Below are positions 15,057 through 22,064 of a stretch of DNA of 32,546 nucleotides, in pieces. The notes beneath the pieces were generated by a model. The model was not told the origin of the DNA. It saw only the letters and a program-made list of their open reading frames with translations, and did no database searches. A program made the position numbers and the translations under genes. Every line of letters begins with the position of its first letter. Position 1 is the stretch's first letter. Source of the stretch: a virus; IMG/VR virus record IMGVR_UViG_3300027851_000084, positions 1 through 32,546 of that record; one strand, given 5' to 3'.

Positions 15057-15108
15057 TCTCTTACAATACAAAAGCTAGCCGTTACCCGTGTAGCGGTTTT
15101 AGTTTTTT
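15042..15108 (+). ncRNA. Putative small RNA of about 67 nt
   Basis: The rightward promoter above would start near 15042. A terminator hairpin follows: CCGTTAC (15079-15085), loop CCGT, GTAGCGG (15090-15096, one G-U pair), then TTTTAGTTTTTT (15097-15108). No protein is encoded. The 5' end is exactly the first copy of the 13-bp repeat whose second copy is at 15181. This could be a regulatory or replication-control RNA. Confidence 0.45.
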
Positions 15109-15245
15109 ATAGGGCCTAAAAATGGCGGCAATGCTAGCTAAAGCACGCCAGTTTAGGCTTAATGTTTTCCCGCCTCGCAATGGTTCGTATTGCTCGGCAC
15201 TACCTAATATAGCGGCTGGAATTGTTTGCGGCAAGCTCGAGTTTA

Positions 15246-15284
15246 TTATGCTTGTGCATAACCTGTGGACAAGCCTGTGGAATA
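15246..15284. repeat. Cluster of DnaA-box-like sites with a palindrome
   Basis: TTATGCTTGTGCATAA (15246-15261) is a perfect inverted repeat with a 4-nt centre. Its right part is TTATGCACA on the minus strand, a full match to TTATNCACA. TGTGGACAA (15264-15272) and TGTGGAATA (15276-15284) follow in the same orientation with one or two mismatches to TGTGGATAA. Spacing is 11-12 bp. Confidence 0.5.
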
Positions 15285-15319
15285 CTCCAGCGCTACTACT
15301 GTAAGGGGTCGGGGGATAA

Positions 15320-15988
<669 letters not shown>

Positions 15989-16111
15989 AACGCTTGTGCT
16001 ATTCTAATAGTAGCTTGGCGAGTGGGCGGCGCGGCGGGCTTGTACATTCCTCGAATTTTCTCGAAAAACTCCACCTTAAATAAGTTGCAAAATAAATACG
16101 TAATCTTAAAT

Positions 16112-16145
16112 AAAAAAAGCACCCCGTAGTCGCAGGGGTGTTTTA
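16112..16145. terminator. Bidirectional terminator between converging units
   Basis: Stem CACCCC (16120-16125) and GGGGTG (16135-16140), with TTTT after it on the plus strand and a run of seven T after it on the minus strand. It ends both the rightward transglycosylase transcript and the leftward lysis transcript. Confidence 0.8.
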
Positions 16146-16150
16146 ATTTA

Positions 16151-16162
16151 CTCGAATTCGAG
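16151..16162. repeat. 12-bp perfect palindrome
   Basis: CTCGAATTCGAG lies just beyond the terminator and before the end of the small membrane gene. A related TCGAATTTTCTCGA is at 16052-16065 on the other side of the terminator. Role unknown. Confidence 0.5.
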
Positions 16163-16166
16163 GGAA

Positions 16167-16340
16167 TTAGGTGCAGATAAACATACCATTTTCACAGGCT
16201 TGCATTAAGGCCTGGTATAGTAGCCAAAAGCCCCAGGCGTAGCAAGCCAAATAGCCTGCAGTAAATGCCGCTAGTACTAAGGCAATACGCTTAGCCCACT
16301 TGCGGCGGTTAATCTGTTTAGTTGTAAGTTCCTGGCGCAT
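16167..16340 (-). CDS. Small membrane protein, last gene of the lysis block
   Basis: 57 aa from the ATG at 16340. A GTG at 16379 would give 70 aa, and the choice is uncertain because the GGAG Shine-Dalgarno is only 2 nt from the ATG. After a basic N-terminus (RRKWAKR) there is one long hydrophobic segment (about 19-42, IALVLAAFTAGYLACYAWGFWLLY), then a short tail with two Cys. A second holin, an antiholin or a superinfection protein is possible from size and position. Confidence 0.55.
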   Translation of the reverse strand: MRQELTTKQINRRKWAKRIALVLAAFTAGYLACYAWGFWLLYQALMQACENGMFICT

Positions 16341-16419
16341 ATCTCCGTCCGATCGTTTTATTTTAATGGGTGGTAACACCTCCCATAATCTACCTCATAG
16401 ACACAATAACATAAGCGCG

Positions 16420-16758
16420 TTATGGCCGTCCAGTATTTCCGAATATTTTACGCATTTTTGTTTTGCTATAGCTTACCTGGTCTGTGTTCAGGGCCTCCTC
16501 GATCGCCAGCAGCATAAGCTCGCGGGCTGGGACCGTCGGCGGTTCGCTAATTTCATGCTCTATATTGTGCAGGTTCCTGCAGCGTCGGTCTTTATTTTCT
16601 GGCAGTTCCCTAAATGCCACCGCTACAGCGCCCAGGGCCTCATAAGTAGCCCGTGGCCATTGTCGGTGGTGTACGTCCTCAAAGCAGCCCCGCGCACTCT
16701 CTCGAATGGGGCAGGGGCTGCTTGGGTCGCAGGGTAAGCGCTCGAGCCCACCCTGCAT
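16420..16758 (-). CDS. Cys/His-rich protein, possibly HNH-like, 112 aa
   Basis: Conserved-looking residues are Cys10, Cys16, Cys25, the pair His30-His31 in EDVHHRQWPRATY, Cys60 and His64, His68 in RCRNLHNIEHE. This spacing resembles a compact HNH/zinc fold in which HH would be the catalytic centre and Cys60..His68 a second half-site, with FRELPENK between. I recall similar sequences from Saccharibacteria genomes, but this is memory, not a search. It lies 2 nt after the holin gene. Confidence 0.5.
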   Translation of the reverse strand: MQGGLERLPCDPSSPCPIRESARGCFEDVHHRQWPRATYEALGAVAVAFRELPENKDRRCRNLHNIEHEISEPPTVPARELMLLAIEEALNTDQVSYSKTKMRKIFGNTGRP

Positions 16759-16760
16759 AA

Positions 16761-16994
16761 TTAAAAGCCTGTTAAGCCAGTTTTTATGCCGTTGTCGGCC
16801 TTGTGCAGGTATTTGTCCCAGGCCTTTACTACGACGCTTAGGACTGCGCCAGCAATGGCTGCAGTCGTAGGCTCGAATAAGCCAATTACCGCAGTAGCTC
16901 CAGCGAGTGCGGCGCTAATTGCTGCAATAACTACGAGGCGGCCTAATTCTTTTAGTGCCTCTACAAATGCTGCTTTATCGTTTATTAGTGCCAT
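16761..16994 (-). CDS. Holin
   Basis: 77 aa with two transmembrane helices (about 18-40, LGRLVVIAAISAALAGATAV and following; about 43-58, TTAAIAGAVLSVVVK) and a short charged C-terminus, a class II holin layout. It follows the endolysin gene by 5 nt. Holins open the inner membrane at the lysis time so that the amidase can reach the wall. Confidence 0.8.
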   Translation of the reverse strand: MALINDKAAFVEALKELGRLVVIAAISAALAGATAVIGLFEPTTAAIAGAVLSVVVKAWDKYLHKADNGIKTGLTGF

Positions 16995-16999
16995 GATCT

Positions 17000-17914
17000 T
17001 TAGCCCTTTCCTAATATTTTATTTAACTGGTCGCCTATCCAGCGAGTGAACGCGTTACCCGTTGCGACGTCCTGCTCTACCTGGTTGCGTAGTTTTTCCA
17101 GGGCGTCCTCTGCGGCAGCCTTAGCTTTTTCAGCCTCTGCAGCAGCTTTTTGCACCTCGGCAAATTGCTCCTCGGTTGGGTTGTCCGCTAGGTCAGCGAT
17201 CTTTTTATTTAGCTCGTCGATCGTGCGGGCTTGCTCAGCGATAAGGCCAGGCGCTTTTTGCTGCCAGGCGTTAGCCGCTTTACCCTCTGGGCTATACCAG
17301 AATTCTTTAAGCTTAGCCAGCGCGTCGCCGCCTACGTGGCCGCGCAGGTCTGGTGTTGTCGTTAGTGGTTCGGGTCGGTTTAGCACGCCTACTGCGAGTA
17401 TTCGGACCCCCTCCTCGTCTATTTTGGTCATATCGTCCCCTTTTAATAAATTAGTACTCTCTCTACGTATACGCTCTACGTCCAGGCCGCCAGGGCAGGC
17501 CGTAGGGTTAATACTTACGTCGCGGTGCCTGCGAATATTGCCCTCAGGTATACCGAATTCCTGCCGCAGCCAGGCGTGCAGGTGTATACTGCTGCGATAC
17601 ATTGCCTCGGTGTACGGTACGCTAGGCAAGCCGCCCGCGTGCTCGATCGTAAGGCTAATTTTATTGCTCGAGTAATTACCGTCGGTAAACGGAATTATCA
17701 TATTATCGAGTGCCTGGTATATAGTGCCGTCGCTAGCAATAGTATAGGTAAAGCTTACCTGGCGGCTGGGCTTTTGGGCCTCAGCTAAGGCAGCCCCTGC
17801 GTCGCCTACTACGTGGTGGTCCGTAATATGGGTAGGACGTGCTGGGCGGCGGCCACCATGGTTAGTATCTGGGACTATGCCAATTTTGCTTACTATATTT
17901 GGTCGGCTTATCAT
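17000..17914 (-). CDS. Endolysin: N-acetylmuramoyl-L-alanine amidase (Amidase_2)
   Basis: 304 aa from the ATG at 17914, chosen because it forms an ATGA overlap with the upstream gene. The amidase domain (about 10-155) shows the zinc ligands of the family: His-His at 33-34 (THITDHHVVGD), His130 in RRHRDVS and Cys140 in NPTACPGG, with Glu91 (TIEHAGG) nearby. About 185-225 may be a small wall-binding or linker segment. About 232-290 is an Ala/Glu/Lys coiled coil ending in a basic amphipathic tail. It cuts the bond between muramic acid and the stem peptide; no signal peptide is visible, so it needs the holin. Confidence 0.93.
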   Translation of the reverse strand: MISRPNIVSKIGIVPDTNHGGRRPARPTHITDHHVVGDAGAALAEAQKPSRQVSFTYTIASDGTIYQALDNMIIPFTDGNYSSNKISLTIEHAGGLPSVPYTEAMYRSSIHLHAWLRQEFGIPEGNIRRHRDVSINPTACPGGLDVERIRRESTNLLKGDDMTKIDEEGVRILAVGVLNRPEPLTTTPDLRGHVGGDALAKLKEFWYSPEGKAANAWQQKAPGLIAEQARTIDELNKKIADLADNPTEEQFAEVQKAAAEAEKAKAAAEDALEKLRNQVEQDVATGNAFTRWIGDQLNKILGKG

Positions 17915-18456
17915 AAGCCTAGTGTACCACAAATACGTGGCGTAAGGTTTACACAAAGCGGGTTTATAACGGGGGTAAGCAAGCCGCTAGTGTTTTCGTT
18001 GTCCTGGTCTGGTATTCCATTATTTCCACCAGTATTAGAATTACCGCCGACGTTATTCTGGTTGCTAGGGTTAGCGGGTGTCGCTTGGTTAGAATTGCCA
18101 GGTTGCTGCGAGCTGCCCCCGCGTGGGGCTGGGACTAAAAAACTCGTACCACCTGTGGACCCCTCGGCTTTAGGCTGCGCGGGTAGGTCCTCGCTAAGGC
18201 ATTTATTTACTAGCTCCTCGGTCCGTTCGCCTACTGGCGTAAGACTAATGCAGCGCAGGTACGCAATAATACGATCAGCTTGCCGCTGTACGTCCTCGGT
18301 TTTAGCTTGCTGCTCTCGCTGCTCGCTTTTTACCTCGTTTAGGTCGGCCTTAAGTTGGGTATTTTGGGCCAATAGGCCAGCAATAACAAAGCCCAGCAGT
18401 ACGCAAATAACGATATAAATAGGGGACCGCGCCCAGAATTTAGTATCGTCAGCCAT
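17911..18456 (-). CDS. Membrane-anchored protein with coiled coil and low-complexity tail, 181 aa
   Basis: One transmembrane helix at about 12-30 (IYIVICVLLGFVIAGLLA), a coiled coil at about 32-65, two Cys near 69 and 86, a Gly/Asn/Ser/Pro-rich region at about 95-155 and two Cys in the last 20 residues. The N-in, tail-out layout and place between a TM-coiled-coil gene and the endolysin suggest a lysis accessory or spanin-like role. In a monoderm host another wall-spanning function is more likely. Coupled by TAATG to the upstream gene. Confidence 0.6.
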   Translation of the reverse strand: MADDTKFWARSPIYIVICVLLGFVIAGLLAQNTQLKADLNEVKSEQREQQAKTEDVQRQADRIIAYLRCISLTPVGERTEELVNKCLSEDLPAQPKAEGSTGGTSFLVPAPRGGSSQQPGNSNQATPANPSNQNNVGGNSNTGGNNGIPDQDNENTSGLLTPVINPLCVNLTPRICGTLGL

Positions 18457-18824
18457 TAAGCTTTAGCGCTCTCTAGGACTTTTACGCGTTTCGTAAGGTC
18501 GGCCACGTCGCTTTTAAGTCCAGTGTTCTCTTTTAATAGGCCGCGGTTTTCGTCCTCTAGTTTTTCGTTTCGGTGTAGCAGGCGTGCATTTTCCTCGCGG
18601 TAATGCTTATTATCTGCGCTAACCTCGTCCAGGCGCTTGCTCTGCTCGTCATACAATTTATTTAAAGCCTCAAAAGCTTTAGTATTTGCTAGCTGCGCCG
18701 CATTAAAGTCGTCGCGGCGTGCCGATCGTTTATTTATAAGGTAGGCAGGTATTAACGCCAAAAAGCCGAAAATACCAGTAACAATGCCGATAATAGCGCC
18801 GTCGGGCAGCTGCGGTACGCTCAT
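18456..18824 (-). CDS. Transmembrane plus leucine-zipper protein
   Basis: 122 aa from the ATG at 18824, which forms an ATGA overlap with a 41-aa ORF upstream. An alternative ATG at 18857 in the same frame lies exactly 6 nt after a TATAAT (18864-18869) and would give 133 aa. One transmembrane helix at about 9-32 (DGAIIGIVTGIFGFLALIPAYLI), then a long coiled coil with heptad Leu/Val to the end. Similar single-TM coiled-coil proteins occur in phage lysis cassettes. Function inferred from place only. Confidence 0.6.
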   Translation of the reverse strand: MSVPQLPDGAIIGIVTGIFGFLALIPAYLINKRSARRDDFNAAQLANTKAFEALNKLYDEQSKRLDEVSADNKHYREENARLLHRNEKLEDENRGLLKENTGLKSDVADLTKRVKVLESAKA

Positions 18825-18946
18825 ATTCCGAATATTCCTAACTGCATATGCTTGCATACTCTCATTATACGGCAGGCACTAACAATAGCAGTAATATATG
18901 TCGCTAGTTTTGCGTTTCGTGGGTGTTTATTTTGCCTATAGTGCAT
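18821..18946 (-). CDS. Leaderless 41-aa ORF upstream of the coiled-coil gene
   Basis: ATG at 18946 lies exactly 6 nt after TGT-TACAAT (18953-18961). The ORF runs 41 codons and its TGA overlaps the ATG at 18824 (ATGA). Both ends use signals typical of this genome, which is the case for a real gene. The product is basic at the N-terminus (MHYRQNKHPRNAKL), then hydrophobic with two Cys. It could be a small membrane peptide, or a leader ORF whose translation controls the next gene. It competes with a leaderless start at 18857. Confidence 0.4.
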   Translation of the reverse strand: MHYRQNKHPRNAKLATYITAIVSACRIMRVCKHMQLGIFGI

Positions 18947-18952
18947 ACGGTT

Positions 18953-18961
18953 ATTGTAACA
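18953..18961 (-). promoter_or_regulatory. Extended -10 promoter for the lysis block
   Basis: The minus strand reads TGTTACAAT, then six bases, then ATG. A second -10, TATAAT at 18864-18869, is followed by six bases and the ATG at 18857. Confidence 0.5.
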
Positions 18962-18986
18962 CTTTTTTATCTGTTGGTAACACCCT

Positions 18987-19319
18987 CTAAGCGACTACAA
19001 TACGGCGTATAGTTGTCGGCGGTTTCATGTCGTCGGGCAGCTCATTGTTACAGGTATGGCAGCGGACCGCATTATAACTTACACAGCCACAGTATTGGCA
19101 GCAGGTGCAGCGGTTGCAGATAGCTTTAAAGCCCTCAAAATCTACCCCGCACCATACGCATTGGCTGGTGCAGCAAATCTTAGGCTCGTCGGCCATTATT
19201 TTAGTCGGGTCTACGTTCGGTGCCTTGGCCAGCAGTTCCCGCTTGCGGCGGTTTTTTTCGCTGGGGTGGGGCGCCTCTACCGTATTCCCTGGGTAGTATA
19301 TAGTGCGTCTGCCTTGCAT
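18987..19319 (-). CDS. Cys-rich zinc-ribbon protein, 110 aa, leaderless
   Basis: After a basic N-terminus, the second half carries many Cys pairs: CC at 49-50, CVWC (54-57), CNRC (68-71), CCQYCGC (73-79) and CHTC (87-90), enough for two or three zinc sites. This looks like a protein- or RNA-binding zinc ribbon. The ATG is exactly 6 nt after TGC-TACAAT. The start lies 43 nt inside the preceding tail gene, so it begins its own transcript between tail and lysis genes and might regulate the switch. Function unknown. Confidence 0.65.
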   Translation of the reverse strand: MQGRRTIYYPGNTVEAPHPSEKNRRKRELLAKAPNVDPTKIMADEPKICCTSQCVWCGVDFEGFKAICNRCTCCQYCGCVSYNAVRCHTCNNELPDDMKPPTTIRRIVVA

Positions 19320-19765
19320 AAATCTATTGTAGCAACATTACTTATGCCGCGGGTGTTATCCACAGTTTTTATAATGATATAGGTAAGGTCGGTACCCTCC
19401 TCAAAGCGATCGCGCCAGCCCGCATTTTCTTTATTTAGCAGGCTCGTTAAATTAAGCCGTAGCTCGAGCTTGCGAGTAACGGGGTCTGCAGCCATATTAA
19501 GGTCTAATTTTCTAAAATAGTTAGGGTCCTGGGTAATTAGCAGCGGTATCTCGTCGCAAATGCCGATATACTGCAGCTTACGATCGCCAATAGGCACGGC
19601 CGCGTCAAATGTCAGTTTAAGGTGTAGGTAAAGGTTCTCGATCGTTAGGGCCTCTCTTGGCGGGACCACGTAGAAAAATGCTTTATCCTGGCACAGGTTA
19701 TTACCTGCCATAGCGACGCTACGCAGCGTGTGTGGGTACCAGTGGACTTTAGTGCTTATGCTCAT
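19277..19765 (-). CDS. Tail tip/fibre-associated protein, 162 aa
   Basis: Start chosen at 19765 (MSISTKVHWYPHT), which follows the upstream TAA by one base. A predominantly beta protein (ALTIENLYLHLKLTFDAAVPIG, YFRKLDLNM, KLELRLNLTSLL). Together with the next two genes upstream it forms a group of small beta proteins after the tail hub, the usual site of tip or receptor-binding proteins. The specific function is not recognised. Confidence 0.55.
   Translation of the reverse strand: MSISTKVHWYPHTLRSVAMAGNNLCQDKAFFYVVPPREALTIENLYLHLKLTFDAAVPIGDRKLQYIGICDEIPLLITQDPNYFRKLDLNMAADPVTRKLELRLNLTSLLNKENAGWRDRFEEGTDLTYIIIKTVDNTRGISNVATIDLCKADALYTTQGIR
19326..19334 (-). promoter_or_regulatory. Extended -10 promoter inside the tail gene
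   Basis: The minus strand reads TTGCTACAAT, then AGATTT, then the ATG at 19319. It lies within the coding region of the upstream gene, next to a perfect TTATCCACA (19356-19364). Confidence 0.55.
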
Positions 19766-19766
19766 A

Positions 19767-20300
19767 TTATTGCTCGATCTCGTAATCGTGTTTAGTAATT
19801 TTAAGCGTGGTATCGCTCGGGACCGCGCCAGCGCCATTTATATAGCCTGTATTGCCCCAGTAGAGGTGTACGTATATTTTATTTTCCCACAATGGGTTTA
19901 CTGGCTGGGGTATTTTCAGCTCTTTAAATTCGATCTCATAGGGCCCCTCGCCAATAAGGTGCACGCCCTGCTCTATTATTTCGGACCCCGTAAGGTTGCC
20001 GTCCACGCTCAGCGCCATATAAAAGCCTACCTCAGCGCCAATACTATTAGCACAGGGACCGCTTGGGCCGCCGTCGCTATAGATACGTATGCCCGCAAAT
20101 TCGGGGTTTTGGAATATAAGCCTAGTATTTTTCGTAATAAATTTAGGGACCCGCACAGGGTAAGTAACGCCAGTAATGCCTAGCGGCAATACACAGCCAC
20201 CGCCACCACTACCACCGCAATATACAAAAAACAGGTAAGCGTCCTGCTCCTCCTGCATGGCGTCAGGCCTATTTAATACGCACATACCGCTATTGCTCAT
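19767..20300 (-). CDS. Tail tip/fibre-associated protein with Gly-rich turn, 177 aa
   Basis: ATG at 20300 forms an ATGA overlap with the upstream gene and is preferred to the start at 20324. Residues about 28-38 (CGGSGGGGC) are a Cys-flanked glycine loop. The rest is beta-rich with aromatic strands (FYMALSVDGNL, KIYVHLYWGNTGYI). Likely an exposed structural protein, perhaps carbohydrate or receptor binding; inference from place and composition. Confidence 0.55.
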   Translation of the reverse strand: MSNSGMCVLNRPDAMQEEQDAYLFFVYCGGSGGGGCVLPLGITGVTYPVRVPKFITKNTRLIFQNPEFAGIRIYSDGGPSGPCANSIGAEVGFYMALSVDGNLTGSEIIEQGVHLIGEGPYEIEFKELKIPQPVNPLWENKIYVHLYWGNTGYINGAGAVPSDTTLKITKHDYEIEQ

Positions 20301-20806
20301 AATACCCCCATTTGCACGGTGCAATCGAGCTTAACGGCACGCTGCAAAAAAGTAGTAGGGTTTACGGTTACTACCTCAATACCCAGTATAAAGCCGTCCT
20401 CGTTATAATCAGCGTCGCCTTGCTGCGTTACTAGGTGCATAACGTCTATGCCGTCGATAATCAGCTGCGAGCCACTAGCAAAGCTTAGCGGCGCGGTCAG
20501 GCCAGTTAATGCCAGGTGGTCCTTAGCTATACGCTCCTCCGAATACGTGCCGATCGCCAGCGTGCCGCCTGCTGCAAAATCGCCTTTATAAAGTCGTATT
20601 TTAGTCGTGCCTCCAATAGGCGCGGTACCCAGTACGGTTAGCTTGGCCGTTACAATTTCGCCAGCGTGGGGGCGGGTAAAACGAATACGGCCGCTCGCTA
20701 GGTTCGGCTCGCTTTTGGTGCCAAAAACAGCGTATAAATCGCTACTCCAGGGCGTGGCCCTGTATGGCACTGCGTCCTTACGAGTGGCCAGGCCGCTATT
20801 ACGCAT
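20297..20806 (-). CDS. Tail tip/fibre-associated beta protein, 169 aa
   Basis: Strand-rich sequence with many Gly and Thr (RFTRPHAGEIVTAKLTVLGTAPIGGTTKIRLYKGDF), like jelly-roll domains of tail fibres. The start follows the previous stop by one base. No catalytic motif. Part of the four-gene fibre group. Confidence 0.55.
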   Translation of the reverse strand: MRNSGLATRKDAVPYRATPWSSDLYAVFGTKSEPNLASGRIRFTRPHAGEIVTAKLTVLGTAPIGGTTKIRLYKGDFAAGGTLAIGTYSEERIAKDHLALTGLTAPLSFASGSQLIIDGIDVMHLVTQQGDADYNEDGFILGIEVVTVNPTTFLQRAVKLDCTVQMGVL

Positions 20807-20807
20807 A

Positions 20808-21020
20808 TTACTCCTGGCTGCTTGCGTCGTCAGGTGCAGGGACGGTGCCGCGGACCTCAGCCTCGCCCACTACGTCTACCTTTTTGCCCTTAATGGCGTC
20901 GTGCTTTTTTAGTTCTGCTAGGTTTTTATTGTCCGCGATAAATTTTTCGTTATTGTCCGCGTCAATCTCGAGCAGGTAGTAAAAGCTTTTATCGTCAGAT
21001 TGTCGTATTTGATATTTCAT
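20808..21020 (-). CDS. Small charged protein, 70 aa
   Basis: Shine-Dalgarno GGAGAGCGCAATT before ATG matches the ribosome-site block also used by the tail tube and chaperone genes. The protein has an N-terminal beta pair (KYQIRQSDDKSFYYLLEI) and an acidic tail. Unknown; probably a tail accessory from its place. Confidence 0.5.
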   Translation of the reverse strand: MKYQIRQSDDKSFYYLLEIDADNNEKFIADNKNLAELKKHDAIKGKKVDVVGEAEVRGTVPAPDDASSQE

Positions 21021-21032
21021 AATTGCGCTCTC

Positions 21033-21587
21033 CTATAAAGGTATTACTGTTAATCGTCGGCTAAAGAAGTTTGCCGTACCGCTAGCTGTTCGGTATTTCA
21101 TCGTAAATGTAGTGTTGCCTGGGTTTAAGCCACTCCAGTACTGTTGCCTACAGCCGATAGTATCGAATGAAGTGCCGTCGCGGCGCAGGCTTTCGTCAAG
21201 CACTGGCGCTGCAGTATTGGCACCGCTAAGCTGCACGCCCACGTATTTACCACCACCGTTATAAAGTCCTGCGCTCATAATAGCTAGCGCGTTGCCGCTT
21301 GGGCCGATCTCTACAGTAACTGTAGGGCCAGGCGTCGCCAGGTCGGTAAAGCCTGTACTGGTGGTGGTCTGGTCGGTAAATATAAACTGGTCTTTTTGGC
21401 CAATATTTATATTACGAGCCTTAACAGATAATGGGGCAAGGTGGCGAGCTAGGATAGCGTCGTCGTCAATTCCTGCACCCGTTGCCAGGGCGTCGTCGTT
21501 CTCGCCTAATTCGCTCCAGCGGTCGGCGCTAGGGGTTTCGCCGTAAATAACTGCCCAGCCTGGGCTTGGTAAATAATCTAGGGCCAT
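21033..21587 (-). CDS. Tail fibre/minor tail protein, 184 aa
   Basis: The first 55 residues (WAVIYGETPSADRWSELGENDDALATGAGIDDDAILARHL) resemble the anchor segment seen at the start of many phage fibre proteins, where a W-S-x-L-G-x-N-D repeat links to the tail. The rest is a beta-rich head domain (TVTVEIGPSGNALAIMS.. to FSRRLTVIPL). A likely receptor-binding or fibre protein. Coupled to the previous gene by TAATG. Confidence 0.65.
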   Translation of the reverse strand: MALDYLPSPGWAVIYGETPSADRWSELGENDDALATGAGIDDDAILARHLAPLSVKARNINIGQKDQFIFTDQTTTSTGFTDLATPGPTVTVEIGPSGNALAIMSAGLYNGGGKYVGVQLSGANTAAPVLDESLRRDGTSFDTIGCRQQYWSGLNPGNTTFTMKYRTASGTANFFSRRLTVIPL

Positions 21588-22021
21588 TACGCGTTACTCC
21601 TTATATGCTCGATCTTAAAGCCGTCTACTGTTACGCTGCCGTCGCGGTGCTCGGTAACGTCGGCGGGGTTTTTCTGTTGTTTTTCGTATACCTCGGCAAG
21701 CTGGCTACGGGTTGGTGCGGCGCCAGTAATTATGCCAGTTTCGGCAGGGCTCGTAATACTCGAGTTGCCGCAGCGGCACCTAAAGCCAAAATGGCCGTCA
21801 AAGCGTTCGCGGCTGCTTAAAAGCTTACTGCCTTTAGCTTGGCTCGTGTTTACCCACTGCCCCACTGCGTTAAGTACGCCAATCTGGCGGCCCTTGCAGT
21901 GGTCGCTCATACAATAAACAGCGCTAATGTCGGCCGATAAGCTACTGCGATAATGGGCCGCTAGTTTAGGGTCCATTTGCTTTAGCATTTCGTCGAGTTG
22001 GCTATCTGTTATATTGGGCAT
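21587..22021 (-). CDS. Zinc-binding tail-region protein, 144 aa
   Basis: Two Cys pairs, Cys37/Cys42 (VYCMSDHCKG) and Cys82/Cys84 (FRCRCGNSS), with RERFDGHFGF between them, form a zinc-ribbon-like core. N- and C-terminal helices flank it. Its own promoter (TGG-TAAAAT, 22037-22045) and an AGAGGA Shine-Dalgarno precede it. Role unknown; possibly a tail-tip or regulatory zinc protein. Confidence 0.55.
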   Translation of the reverse strand: MPNITDSQLDEMLKQMDPKLAAHYRSSLSADISAVYCMSDHCKGRQIGVLNAVGQWVNTSQAKGSKLLSSRERFDGHFGFRCRCGNSSITSPAETGIITGAAPTRSQLAEVYEKQQKNPADVTEHRDGSVTVDGFKIEHIRSNA

Positions 22022-22036
22022 ATTATCCTCTGGCTT

Positions 22037-22064
22037 TATTTTACCACTAATGGTTTAAATTATA
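22037..22064 (-). promoter_or_regulatory. Promoter candidates before the fibre genes
   Basis: The minus strand holds TGG-TAAAAT (22037-22045) and, upstream, a TATAAT at 22059-22064. The gene at 22021 follows with a normal Shine-Dalgarno. Confidence 0.4.

Noticed and set aside
15122-15304. 60-aa plus-strand ORF in the control region
   Set aside because: It has no Shine-Dalgarno or properly spaced -10, covers the palindrome and DnaA-like sites, and its composition is unlike the other genes.
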